In this document: one piece after another, positions 11,343 through 19,232 of the stretch
How positions within the stretch are numbered: position 1 is the stretch's first letter
Layout of the letters: the number at the start of each line of letters is the position of its first letter
Source of the DNA: Ruegeria denitrificans
GTDB taxonomy: Bacteria; Pseudomonadota; Alphaproteobacteria; Rhodobacterales; Rhodobacteraceae
Direction: 5' to 3'
NCBI RefSeq assembly: GCF_001458295.1
Contig: NZ_CYUD01000004.1
Coordinates: forward strand, 186,001-250,000
Length of the DNA: 64,000 nt
Notes under the pieces: generated by a model
What the model was told of the DNA's origin: nothing
The model's database searches: none
What the model saw: only the letters and a program-made list of their open reading frames with translations
Program-made: the position numbers and the translations under genes

Positions 11343-12220
11343 TGCGCTTTTGCCTTTCCCATCAGTACGTCGTTCCAGTCATAGCCGTCAGGTGCAGGCA
11401 GCAATGAGACATGCCAGCCCAAGGCATAGGCGCGGTGTGCCAGCACTTGCGCCGCCTCGCGGCCAACGGCATCGCCATCTGGCGCAATCACCAATTCACC
11501 AGGATGTTCCGGCAGGTATAGGGATTTCATTCCGCTGGCGCTTAGCGCCGCCCAAACCTCTATGGGTCCGTGCATCAAACCAGAGAGCAGCGACAGCCCG
11601 GTTTCAATGCCTTCTGTCACCACGAGCCGCCCAGGCGCATTGGAGAGTTGAACCGCTCCGCCTTTGGTTGCCCCAAGCATGGCCTTGCTTGGGGAGAGGT
11701 CTGTTTTGCCAGCGCCATCTATACGTAGATATGTCCGGTGCACGGCGAATGTGTCGGTTCCGCCTACATACCCTATAAGGGCGGGCACCTGTTTGGCTGC
11801 CGGGTGCCAACACCTATCCAGGTAACGTAGGGAAGACGGCAGCGGGCATGTAATCCCACGTTTACGCAGGTAGGTTTCGCCCGGTGTGCCGCAAACTGGT
11901 TGAGCCTCTTTCCAAACGGATTGAGCAATCTCTGCCCGCCGTAATGTTTGGCGGCGTTCCTCTTCACGGTTCTTGCGCACAACTTCGCTAGAGAGCGGCG
12001 CATATTTTTCTTGGCTGCCCGCTAGTCCCAGACCTTTGAGCGCCTCCAGAACATGCACAAAGCTGCACCCGGCATGACAGGTCAGCAAAAGCTGACCTGA
12101 ATGTCCGTTTGCGATGCTCAGGCTGGGTGAGCGGTCGTCATGGGCTGGACAGCAGGCAATGCCAGACCGCCCAGACCAGCGCCCACCCAAGGCCTGCGTG
12201 ATGGTTTCCGCGTCTCGCAT
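11339..12220 (-). CDS. Toprim-domain primase of integrative element
   Basis: A 293-residue primase-like protein. The N-terminus has a zinc-ribbon pattern (CPAHDDRSPSLSI followed by LLTCHAGC). A Toprim domain follows from about residue 195, with the acidic motif LVVTEGIETGLSL and the metal site IAPDGDAVGREAA. Such proteins are thought to prime replication of phage-like or integrative elements. It follows a 99-residue element protein with a one-base overlap and precedes the truncated DUF3987 gene with ATGA overlap, so this is one minus-strand operon. Confidence 0.85.
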   Translation of the reverse strand: MRDAETITQALGGRWSGRSGIACCPAHDDRSPSLSIANGHSGQLLLTCHAGCSFVHVLEALKGLGLAGSQEKYAPLSSEVVRKNREEERRQTLRRAEIAQSVWKEAQPVCGTPGETYLRKRGITCPLPSSLRYLDRCWHPAAKQVPALIGYVGGTDTFAVHRTYLRIDGAGKTDLSPSKAMLGATKGGAVQLSNAPGRLVVTEGIETGLSLLSGLMHGPIEVWAALSASGMKSLYLPEHPGELVIAPDGDAVGREAAQVLAHRAYALGWHVSLLPAPDGYDWNDVLMGKAKAQ

Positions 12221-12519
12221 TACACCACCTCCCGCTTGAAGCGTTTGGGCAAGGCCTGCAATTTTTCATGCTGAGGCGCTTTATACGCCTGGTGGAGTCC
12301 GATTAGAGCCTTCCGGGTCACGCAGTAGCCCAACGTGTCCCAGGCCGCTCCACCAGCCGTAAACTGGAACCGTTGGCGCTGGAACAGCCATTGCATCCCG
12401 TCCCGGCAGGTCGCGACACGGTAGCGACCGCGACGGAACAATTCGCCACGATAGACGTCTGAGGTTTCCCGGTGATCGGTCTTTTGCTCGATAGATGTTG
12501 CTTGCAGTGTATCAACCAT
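12220..12519 (-). CDS. Small conserved element protein
   Basis: A 99-residue protein of unknown function. The central part, YRVATCRDGMQWLFQRQR followed by AWDTLGYCVTRKALIGLHQ, resembles small proteins I associate with AlpA-primase modules of alphaproteobacterial elements. It has no signal peptide or membrane segment. The start lies four bases after the stop of the AlpA-like frame, which supplies GAGG as a ribosome site. Confidence 0.7.
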   Translation of the reverse strand: MVDTLQATSIEQKTDHRETSDVYRGELFRRGRYRVATCRDGMQWLFQRQRFQFTAGGAAWDTLGYCVTRKALIGLHQAYKAPQHEKLQALPKRFKREVV

Positions 12520-12522
12520 TGT

Positions 12523-12737
12523 TCACACCGCCTCGCTTGCGCGGCTTTCCAGCCAGGTCAAAACATCAGACTGACGCCAGCCCACAGCGCGCTTCCCAAG
12601 CTTGATCGGCCTTGGGAACGTTCCGTCCGCAATCATAGCGTAGATGGTGGATCGAGAAAGACCCACCAGGGATTCCACATCTGGCCTGCGATAGATTTTT
12701 CTTGCACTTCAATATGCCCCTTCGAATGCCGCGCCAT
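12523..12737 (-). pseudogene. AlpA-family excisionase/regulator split by a one-base frameshift
   Basis: Two frames together spell an AlpA-type protein of about 71 residues: MARHSKGHIEVQEK in one frame, then IYRRPDVESLVGLSRSTIYA to the end in another. The switch falls at a run of five A on the minus strand (12696-12700); one more A would restore a continuous protein. The helix-turn-helix GLSRSTIYAMIADGTFP is complete. The second frame has an upstream stop and no start codon of its own. Either the gene is dead, or transcriptional slippage or frameshifting on the A run makes the protein, or this is a sequencing error. Confidence 0.72.
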
Positions 12738-13032
12738 TTCTTTTGACGCGAACCGTTGTCGGCAGTATCGAGGAAGGCAGGGATTGCTCTAAATTCCTAA
12801 CTTCCCGTCGGTTCCGATGTTGGCGCATCGGGGCCGACACGAAGCGCTAACTGCCAGTAAGCGCCGCGTAAGTCCGAATAAGCACAGGAAAAAACACCTG
12901 CCAACGGGCTCCCGATGGCAGGTCAAAACCTATATTATACAGAAAGTTATGGGCAGGTTTGGGGGATTAGGTACGGGAATTCATATGAATTGCGCTTTTT
13001 TTGGACGGAAATCCTAAGCGACTGATTTTCCT
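12738..13032. other. Gap between integrase and AlpA-like gene
   Basis: It holds the integrase terminator (12888-12922) and presumably the promoter of the minus-strand AlpA-primase operon. A 66-codon plus-strand frame here crosses the terminator and resembles nothing I know. Confidence 0.5.
12888..12922 (-). terminator. Rho-independent terminator downstream of integrase
   Basis: ACCTGCCA (12895-12902) pairs with TGGCAGGT (12915-12922); on the minus strand the stem is followed by GTTTTTT. It is placed to stop integrase transcripts before the AlpA-primase operon. Confidence 0.75.
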
Positions 13033-14247
13033 CTACTCTTTTTTCAAGAATTTTTCCCAGGCAACCATCATTTTACGGCGGCGCTCCAGAGCGTCGGTTC
13101 TGCGGTATGCGCGCACGACCATGCTGTCCACATTATGCGCAAGTGCCAGTTCTGCCATGTGGTGATCATAACCCTCTTCTGCGGCCCAATCGCGGAAGGT
13201 GGAGCGCAGCCCATGCGGGACGGCAGGTGATCCGCTTTTGGCATCAAAGTAGCCTGGACCGCACTTTGCCAGGTCTGCCTTGTGCATTTTCCGCATCACA
13301 GACGACAGAGCCATATCCGAAAGCATGCCGCCCTTGGCTCCAAAAAACACATAAGGTGAGCCCTCAAGCCGAGGCAGCTCTTTCAGCAAAACAATCATGG
13401 ATGGGGTCAGTGGAACGCGATGCTGCCGCCGCGCTTTCATGCGCGCGGCTGGAATGGTCCAATGACCCGCCTCAAAGTCCACTTCATCCCAGGTCATGCC
13501 GCGTATCTCACCTGAGCCCGAGGCAGTGAGAGCCGCAAATTGAAGCGCCTTGATCGATATTCCGTCCCGACTGGAAAGATCGGCCCACCAGCGCCCGGTG
13601 TCACTCTGCGCCAGCGCAGGGTGGTGCTTCACGGTTGCGACCTTGCTTGGCTTGGGGAGGACCTCTGACAAGTTGCCTTTCCAGCGTGCCGGATTGTCGC
13701 CAATGCGCAACTCGTTCACGGTTGCCCAAGACAAGACCTTTTCAATGCGCCCACGCAAGCGGCTGGCGGTTTCGGTCTTCTCTTCCCAGATCGGTTTGAG
13801 AACCGAGACAATATCCGTAACGTCGATGGTTTCTACTGCCCTATTGCCGATCACCGGTATCGCATAGGTGTCCAGTGTCGCGTTCCATTGCTTCTTGTGT
13901 TTTTCGCTGCGGAATTCTGCGAGCTTGGCTTCAAGGTATTTCTCAACAACGCTGGCGAAGTCCGTATCCATTTTGGCTTTGCGCTTCTCAGCCAGGGGAT
14001 CGCCGCCCAGATAGGTCTTGCGCTTGTTCTCAACCGCCTGTTCCCGCGCCATCGACAGCGTGACAAGCGGGAAGTTTCCAAGGCCGATCTCTCGGCGCTT
14101 GCCAGAGATCACGATCCGCTGAATCCAATACTTGCGACCCTGTTTGTCTATTCTTAGGAACAAGCCATAGCGGCTGTTGTCGAAATATTTCCCAGGCCTG
14201 TTGATGTTTTTGACAAAGGTTGCTGTCAGAGGTTTGCCTGCTGCCAT
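13033..14247 (-). CDS. P4-type tyrosine integrase
   Basis: A 404-residue tyrosine recombinase with an N-terminal DUF4102-like arm-binding domain (YGLFLRIDKQGRKYWIQRI), a SAM-like core-binding domain (residues ~95-190) and the catalytic domain. Catalytic residues are visible: Arg in SGSGEIRGMTW, HGLRSTFRDW, His in LALAHNVDS and the nucleophile Tyr in RAYRRTD. The gene begins 164 bases from the distal attachment repeat and reads inwards. It looks intact, so it could integrate or excise at the tRNA-Ser 3' end. Confidence 0.95.
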   Translation of the reverse strand: MAAGKPLTATFVKNINRPGKYFDNSRYGLFLRIDKQGRKYWIQRIVISGKRREIGLGNFPLVTLSMAREQAVENKRKTYLGGDPLAEKRKAKMDTDFASVVEKYLEAKLAEFRSEKHKKQWNATLDTYAIPVIGNRAVETIDVTDIVSVLKPIWEEKTETASRLRGRIEKVLSWATVNELRIGDNPARWKGNLSEVLPKPSKVATVKHHPALAQSDTGRWWADLSSRDGISIKALQFAALTASGSGEIRGMTWDEVDFEAGHWTIPAARMKARRQHRVPLTPSMIVLLKELPRLEGSPYVFFGAKGGMLSDMALSSVMRKMHKADLAKCGPGYFDAKSGSPAVPHGLRSTFRDWAAEEGYDHHMAELALAHNVDSMVVRAYRRTDALERRRKMMVAWEKFLKKE

Positions 14248-14410
14248 GAATCTGCTCGTTCCGTATTTTTGTCCGTCACTTTATCCCCCATTTGATGCTG
14301 GATTTCACCGGAACGCGCAAGACTTCTTTGGACGCCAAATCAAAAAATAGCGGTTTATTATATTGACCTTATGAGCGCTCAGTGGATCAACTCGGATCAT
14401 AGCATGGCTG

Positions 14411-14425
14411 CCTGTCTCTCCGCCA
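14411..14425 (+). repeat. Attachment-site repeat, distal copy
   Basis: Exact second copy of the tRNA-Ser 3' end (CCTGTCTCTCCGCCA). It marks the right boundary of the 6.15-kb element. The frame of the truncated cupin gene begins about 18 bases beyond it. Confidence 0.85.
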
Positions 14426-14443
14426 CTATTTCACAACCAGTGA

Positions 14444-14707
14444 TACGAACGAAACTGGTTTGAGTTTGCAAACGACGACGAAACTATTCTCTCGGGTGTC
14501 TGGGAATGCCTAATCTGTCGTGAAGAGATCGACGCCTATCCGGTACATGAAATGATGACCGTGATTTCCGGGTCCGTAACACTGACGCATCCTGACGGAG
14601 GCGCCGAGACCTTCACGGCTGGTGATACGTTTTTCATCAAAAAAGGCAGTAAGTTGATTTGGGAGATCACCGAGAAATTGCGGAAGTACTACATGATCGT
14701 CTCTTAG
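14444..14707 (+). pseudogene. Cupin-domain (DUF861-like) protein, 5' end lost
   Basis: Eighty-seven codons in frame read a single-cupin protein: SGVWECLICREEIDAYPVHE, then VISGSVTLTHPDGGAETF and FFIKKGSKLIWEITEKLRK, as in small EutQ/DUF861 cupins. There is a stop directly upstream (14441-14443) and no ATG until the double ATG in the HEMM segment, so roughly 30 residues plus the start are missing. The break lies about 18 bases from the attachment repeat, so an insertion or deletion at the element edge probably removed the 5' end. Confidence 0.72.
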
Positions 14708-15118
14708 GAGGTTCAAATTGCGAGGTGATCCCTGCGATCGAACCTACGACCAAAATGGGCTCACGGCTGACTTTCGTCGCATAGTAGTCTCATGGCCGCG
14801 AGGCGCAACAAAGTGAACTTTCGCGGCATTCACACCAAATTTCGGATATCACTTCAATCTACTATCTGCGGCCCACTGCCCATCGAGTGCTGTCGCCGCA
14901 GCTACCTTACTAGGACTGACCACTAATTCAGGCGGAATTACACCAGCTCTTCATTGGATGGCTTCGTTGTTCAGAATTCCGGCGGTTTTTTTCTTGTTAG
15001 ACCGAATGACCTCTTCGCATTAGCCTTCATTATGGTTCACTTTAAGTGACGGCACCAGAAGGGAGTTCTACCGCTGCCATCGCCAGACCAATCCAATTCG
15101 CGACTTCGTCAGAGTTAC
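14708..15118. other. 411-bp stretch without a recognisable gene
   Basis: No frame resembles a known family and no strong hairpin or promoter stands out. It is probably decayed island DNA upstream of the DMT exporter. Confidence 0.4.
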
Positions 15119-15982
15119 ATGCGCGGCGTCCTGCTTGTGGCTCTCGGAATGCTCGTGTCTTCGACCATTGGTGTCGGTGTTCGGGCGGTCGACGCGGCTA
15201 CATCCTGGCAAATTTTGGTCTACCGCTCCATTGGAACTATCTTGTTTCTCGCCATGGTCATTGCAATCCGGCAGCAAGACGGCATGCGAGGAGTTTTAAC
15301 AAAAATTGATCCACCCGTTCTGGTTGGTGGTATTGGCCTCATGCTTGCCTCGTGCGGTGTGATCGTTGCCTTCGAACATACCACGGTTGCCAACGCGTTT
15401 TTTCTGGTCGCTGCGGCACCATTTATTGCAGCCTTACTTGGGCGCGCTCTATTGTCGGAGCAGGTACGCAAGGCAACCTGGTTTGCAATTGTGCTCGGGT
15501 TGGGCGGTGTGGCCATTATGGTCGGCGGCGGATTATCAATTGGACAGTTCTGGGGGAACATTGCGGGGTTGATCGCTGCCTTTGGGTTTGCAATCTTTGC
15601 TGTTTCTCTTCGCTGGGGGCGATCCAATGATCTATTGGTACTTGCACTGGCAGGGGGATGCTTCACCTTCCTGACGGCCTCGTTTGCGACACTGATGAGC
15701 GGCACTGGATTTTCTGTTTCCATGCATGACTTATTGATCAGCCTTGCAATGGGCGCTTTTCAACTGGGCTGCGCGCTCTTGCTTATCACGGCCGGTTCCA
15801 GATCGGTTCCGGCAGCGGAAATCGCTGTGCTCGGATTGGTGGAGATCGTCCTCGCCCCGGTTTGGGTGTGGATAATTTTTGGCGAGAACGTTGGGCTCAT
15901 GACAGTTCTCGGTGGCACCACGGTCCTACTTGCGGTTGTTATTGACGCGATAACAGGCGCTCGCAAGGCCCACGCGATGTGA
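15119..15982 (+). CDS. EamA-family (DMT) transporter
   Basis: A 287-residue inner-membrane protein with about ten hydrophobic helices arranged as two EamA repeats. The first ends near LLGRALLSEQVRKATWFAIV and the second has AAEIAVLGLVEIVLAPVWVW followed by GENVGLMTVLGGTTVL, the signature of drug/metabolite exporters. The substrate is unknown. The frame is intact although its neighbours are broken. The ribosome site is weak, so the exact start is uncertain. Confidence 0.85.
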   Translation: MRGVLLVALGMLVSSTIGVGVRAVDAATSWQILVYRSIGTILFLAMVIAIRQQDGMRGVLTKIDPPVLVGGIGLMLASCGVIVAFEHTTVANAFFLVAAAPFIAALLGRALLSEQVRKATWFAIVLGLGGVAIMVGGGLSIGQFWGNIAGLIAAFGFAIFAVSLRWGRSNDLLVLALAGGCFTFLTASFATLMSGTGFSVSMHDLLISLAMGAFQLGCALLLITAGSRSVPAAEIAVLGLVEIVLAPVWVWIIFGENVGLMTVLGGTTVLLAVVIDAITGARKAHAM

Positions 15983-16156
15983 TTACAGTCCTTGGACCTA
16001 GCTTAGCGAATTTGAACGACCCAGTTGGGATCACTACAGACCTAGGAGAGAACGCAGCACCTGTCGGTTAGAACCGCCCAGCTACGATTAGAGCGGCCCA
16101 TAAGCGACATTTGTCAAATCAAAATCTACCGTATTGTAGCTTCCCGCATTTGCGTC
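15983..16156. other. Gap before the oxalate decarboxylase remnant
   Basis: No gene seen. The first cupin domain of the following pseudogene should have lain here but is absent. Confidence 0.4.
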
Positions 16157-16833
16157 GGTTATTTCTCTGAATTCGGTACGTTCAGCATCACGGACTGGAT
16201 CGGTCACGCGCCGAAGGACCTGTTGTCAAAGTCCCTGGGCCTGCCCACTGCAGCATTTGGTTCATTTCCCAAAAGCGAAGTCTATTTCGTGCACGGTGAC
16301 CCTCCCCCAGAAGAACCTGCAATGCCTCATCAGGGCCATCTGGCCACACCTCGGAACACACACAAATACAGGCTTCTCGATCAGGAACCGAACTCTTCAT
16401 TCGCAGGTGGTCGTGAATGGCTGGTCAGCCAATCGGAATTCCCTATCTCAACCACAGTGACTGGTGTGGTGCTGGAGCTTGAACCGAAGGGGATGAGAGA
16501 GTTCCACTGACACCTGAATGCAGATGAATGGCAATACGTAATGAACGGTAGCATCGGTATTACAATTTTCGGTGCAAATGGCCGTTTCGCCAAAGAGTCT
16601 CTGAACAAAGGGGATGTTGGTTATATTCCGCAGGGCTACGGGCACTCGATTGAAAATGTTGGTGAGGAAAAAGCCTGTATACTGATTGCGTTCAACACCG
16701 GAGAATATCAGGCCATCGACCTTTCGGAATGATCGCAGGGACTCCAGATTACCTGCTTGCCGCTTATTTCGATCAAAAACTTGATGTCGTCGAAAAATTC
16801 CCGAAACAGGATGTTTTCATTGCACCAAGGTAA
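16157..16833 (+). pseudogene. Bicupin oxalate decarboxylase remnant with nonsense and frameshift lesions
   Basis: Reading across lesions gives the C-terminal half of an oxalate-decarboxylase-type bicupin: FGTFSITDWIGHAPKDLLSK, LPTAAFGSFPKSEVYFVHGD, FPISTTVTGVVLELEPKG, then the metal motif FH-stop-HLNADEWQYV. TGA at 16509-16511 replaces the tryptophan codon expected in the family's HWH-x-NADEWQY motif. A second lesion, one base lost after DLSE (~16731), moves the frame; the next frame reads IAGTPDYLLAAYFDQKLDVV. The first cupin domain is missing entirely. Family role: Mn-dependent conversion of oxalate to formate and CO2. Confidence 0.8.
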
Positions 16834-16851
16834 ACGCGGCATGGCAGCCCT

Positions 16852-17742
16852 TTAAGATTTGAACTTGCCGATGAACAGCGCAGCAATGATCAGAATAAGC
16901 GCCAGTATGTCATTCACCTGTAATCGTTCACCAAGAAACGCAATGCCGATGAAAACGCCAACCAGCGTGATCAAATAGCCGGAAAGTGCAGTAAATGTCG
17001 GGCCGGTTCGACCAACCATATAAATGAACAGAACATAAGCGACGCCACCACAAAATACACCTAGTCCCATTAGTGCTGTTATGCTCTGCCACTCTGGGTT
17101 CGGTTTCCATGCGGAACTGAGGATCAGCGTTAAAACCACCAACACTGCGGACGCGATCATAAAGACATTCCGCATCGCCAGAACCGGTGGCACATTCGAC
17201 AGGTGTTTCATCATGATCAGGCTTGCCGAGAAACTCAGTGCGCCACCCATGATTGCCAACTCGCCGATTATGTTTGCCAGCCAGCTGCCTTTGATACTTG
17301 GAACGATCAGAACCAAAACACCAATAAAGCCGACAATGACACTCAGCGCAGCGATCAAACTCCAATGCTCGTCTTTCACGAAAAACGGGGCCAGTATCAA
17401 TGTAAAGATAGGCACGGTTGCAAGGAGGATGGCGGCAATACTGCTGTCGACATGCTGCTGCCCCCAGGGGATCAAAAAACATGGCAGGATTGCCTCAGCA
17501 ATCGCGATAGCACAGTAAAGCGACCAGGGCTGTCGATCGCCCTCTGTCGCGGAATTGGCTGAGCGCCTGTACATCACTAAAGCTATGATCGTCAGGGTGA
17601 AAAAACCGATCAGCACCCGTCCGGTTGCAACGACCAGTGGTGAAAAGCTCCTGATGGCCAGTTCATTCAGGACAAACTGCGACCCCCAAATAAGGCTGAT
17701 CCCAACCAGCAGCAGATAGTCGAGTGCGACTGGCCTGTTCAT
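16852..17742 (-). CDS. EamA-family (DMT) transporter
   Basis: A 296-residue inner-membrane protein with ten predicted helices in two EamA repeats (LISLIWGSQFVLNELAIR-type opening is VGISLIWGSQFVLNELAI; the second repeat ends ALSGYLITLVGVFIGIAFLG). Substrate unknown. ATG at 17742 is chosen over an in-frame TTG at 17793 that would add a hydrophilic leader. It is divergent from the methyltransferase gene, and it is the second DMT exporter within 3 kb. Confidence 0.85.
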   Translation of the reverse strand: MNRPVALDYLLLVGISLIWGSQFVLNELAIRSFSPLVVATGRVLIGFFTLTIIALVMYRRSANSATEGDRQPWSLYCAIAIAEAILPCFLIPWGQQHVDSSIAAILLATVPIFTLILAPFFVKDEHWSLIAALSVIVGFIGVLVLIVPSIKGSWLANIIGELAIMGGALSFSASLIMMKHLSNVPPVLAMRNVFMIASAVLVVLTLILSSAWKPNPEWQSITALMGLGVFCGGVAYVLFIYMVGRTGPTFTALSGYLITLVGVFIGIAFLGERLQVNDILALILIIAALFIGKFKS

Positions 17743-17884
17743 GTCGATTGCGCTTTCTCGAACACTTGCTCCACCAGAAAAGTATGAGGTCAATCAATCT
17801 TACCACAAGACAAAAAACCATGCGTCCGGGTATTATCCTCAGTGAATTCCGAGTATTTTTCAGGGTAGTAAGGGGAGGTTCCAG

Positions 17885-18673
17885 ATGTACGAAGATCTCT
17901 TACCGCACACATTGCCCACCGAGGCCGAGCGGCTTGATCGAATGGCGCTTGCGCACGACCCCGATACCTTTGCAACCATCGAAAGGTTAGATCTTCCCAG
18001 GAATGCGCACTGTCTGGATATAGGTGCCGGGCGTGGGAGCGTCGCGATCTGGCTCGCCGAGACATTGCCCGACGCCCAAGTAACCGCCAGCGATCTGGAC
18101 GTGACTTCCGTCAGGGAAAACTCCTTGTCCAACCTGTCACTGAAAGAGATCGATTTGCAAAATGATGACCTTGGTTCGGAATTGTATGATCTGGTTCACT
18201 GCCGCGCGGTGTTGTGTTTTTTGCCAATCCGAACAGAAGTTCTGTCAAATATCCTGAAGTCGCTCAAACCCGGTGGAGCATTTGTTGCTACTGAAATGGA
18301 CTTCAGGCGAATTGCCTCCGGCCCCAGCCGTTTTTGGGCAACATTCTGGACCGCGTATCTCGAGTTTACAGCATCCCAGGGGTGGGATCTTGAATTCGGC
18401 GCCAGGTTGCCTGGTTTTCTTGCCAAGACAGGCTTTGCAGAAATTGATGCGCGGCACATTCAGCCCGTCTTGAATCACTCTGGAAAAACCGCAGGTGCGG
18501 CTGAAGCTCAGACCTGGTCCTTAACATTGGCGACGTTGGCACCTCAGTTGATCGGTGGGGGTTTTATGACCGAAAGCATGTTGAGCGAAGCGCTTTCTAT
18601 CATCCGCAACTCAAAGGCCTGGACCGCTGGGCCAGGTTTCATGATCACAAGTGCGCGGCGGCCAGTCGAATAA
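17885..18673 (+). CDS. Class I SAM-dependent methyltransferase
   Basis: A 262-residue methyltransferase. Motif I is CLDIGAGRGSVAIWLAE, the acidic residue of motif II is in ASDLDVTSV, and YDLVHCRAVLCFLPI plus LKPGGAFVATEMDFR give motifs IV and post-IV. This resembles UbiE/polyketide-type small-molecule methyltransferases. The substrate is unknown. AGGGGAGG lies just upstream of the ATG. It stands alone between a divergent DMT exporter and a recombinase remnant. Confidence 0.82.
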   Translation: MYEDLLPHTLPTEAERLDRMALAHDPDTFATIERLDLPRNAHCLDIGAGRGSVAIWLAETLPDAQVTASDLDVTSVRENSLSNLSLKEIDLQNDDLGSELYDLVHCRAVLCFLPIRTEVLSNILKSLKPGGAFVATEMDFRRIASGPSRFWATFWTAYLEFTASQGWDLEFGARLPGFLAKTGFAEIDARHIQPVLNHSGKTAGAAEAQTWSLTLATLAPQLIGGGFMTESMLSEALSIIRNSKAWTAGPGFMITSARRPVE

Positions 18674-18689
18674 CCGGGACAATTTGACC

Positions 18690-18984
18690 TCAGAAAGAGT
18701 CGTATTTGGATGTCCACTTTCCAGGAGAACGCGCCATTCGCGCAACGTAAAGCTAGTGTAGCGTCTTTCCATAGAACATATCTTGTTCCAGTGAAAACGG
18801 CCCATTTGCTCTGGATCCCGGACACCCTTTCGCGAACGTGATCATCCCTCAGTAGGTCGGTGACGGCCAGATTGACCATATCACACCCGCGAAGCTTGCT
18901 ATCTATCGCCGCTTTAAACAGCGCAAGATCGCGCAAGCTGCCCGCCAGTTCGAGCCGCGCGCGAATTGCCCAGACCTGTTTCGG
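18690..18984 (-). pseudogene. Tyrosine-recombinase-family remnant
   Basis: The frame PKQVWAIRARLELAGSLRDL, continuing ALFKAAIDSKLRGCDMVNLA, matches the small tyrosine recombinases (about 200 residues) common in Rhodobacteraceae. A stop directly precedes it, the frame shifts after GIQSK, and a later piece reading YVARMARSPGKW in another frame resembles the next part of the same protein. The catalytic C-terminus with its tyrosine is gone. It may be a relic of the machinery that moved this part of the island. Confidence 0.62.
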
Positions 18985-19232
18985 CTACAGCGGTCGTTGC
19001 TGACCGATGACCCGCTCCTTATTCCAGGCTCTTCGGTTCAGGGTGACTGCGGAAAGTTGGGCTTTTGGCATAGTTTGCCCTCCAATCCACCCTTTAGGCC
19101 CAGACATCAGCACGGCTCTGACACTTGAAGTCTTACGGCGGTTTGAACGACCGTTGACCGATTGCATTTTCTTTTGGAAACGCCGCAGATGCATTGGGCC
19201 AGTCTGAGTCCAAACGTGGACATTCCCTCTGT
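18985..19232. other. Gap with no recognisable gene
   Basis: Nothing convincing was seen between the recombinase remnant and the adenylate cyclase gene. Confidence 0.35.

Larger units (their letters stand above)
8275..14425. mobile_element. Integrative element at tRNA-Ser(CGA), about 6.15 kb
   Basis: The segment is bounded by the tRNA 3' end and an exact 15-bp copy of it. The integrase gene starts 164 bases inside the distal copy. Contents on the minus strand: integrase, frameshifted AlpA-like regulator, small element protein, Toprim primase and a truncated DUF3987 gene. The tRNA-proximal half holds a headless STAND NTPase and a plus-strand hypothetical gene that look AT-richer than the core. 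The loss of the DUF3987 C-terminus suggests that the replication module is dead, while the integrase itself looks intact. Confidence 0.82.

Noticed and set aside
12690..12737. Calling the AlpA frameshift programmed
   Set aside because: An A5 run alone is weak evidence; deletion or sequencing error is at least as likely, so it is listed as a pseudogene and left open as a finding.
12817..13017. 66-codon plus-strand frame in the integrase-AlpA gap
   Set aside because: It crosses the integrase terminator hairpin and shows no recognisable domain.
8275..14425. A functional prophage or a CRISPR/anti-phage island
   Set aside because: No capsid, portal, terminase or lysis genes, and no regularly spaced repeats; the only defence-like gene lacks its ATP-binding half.
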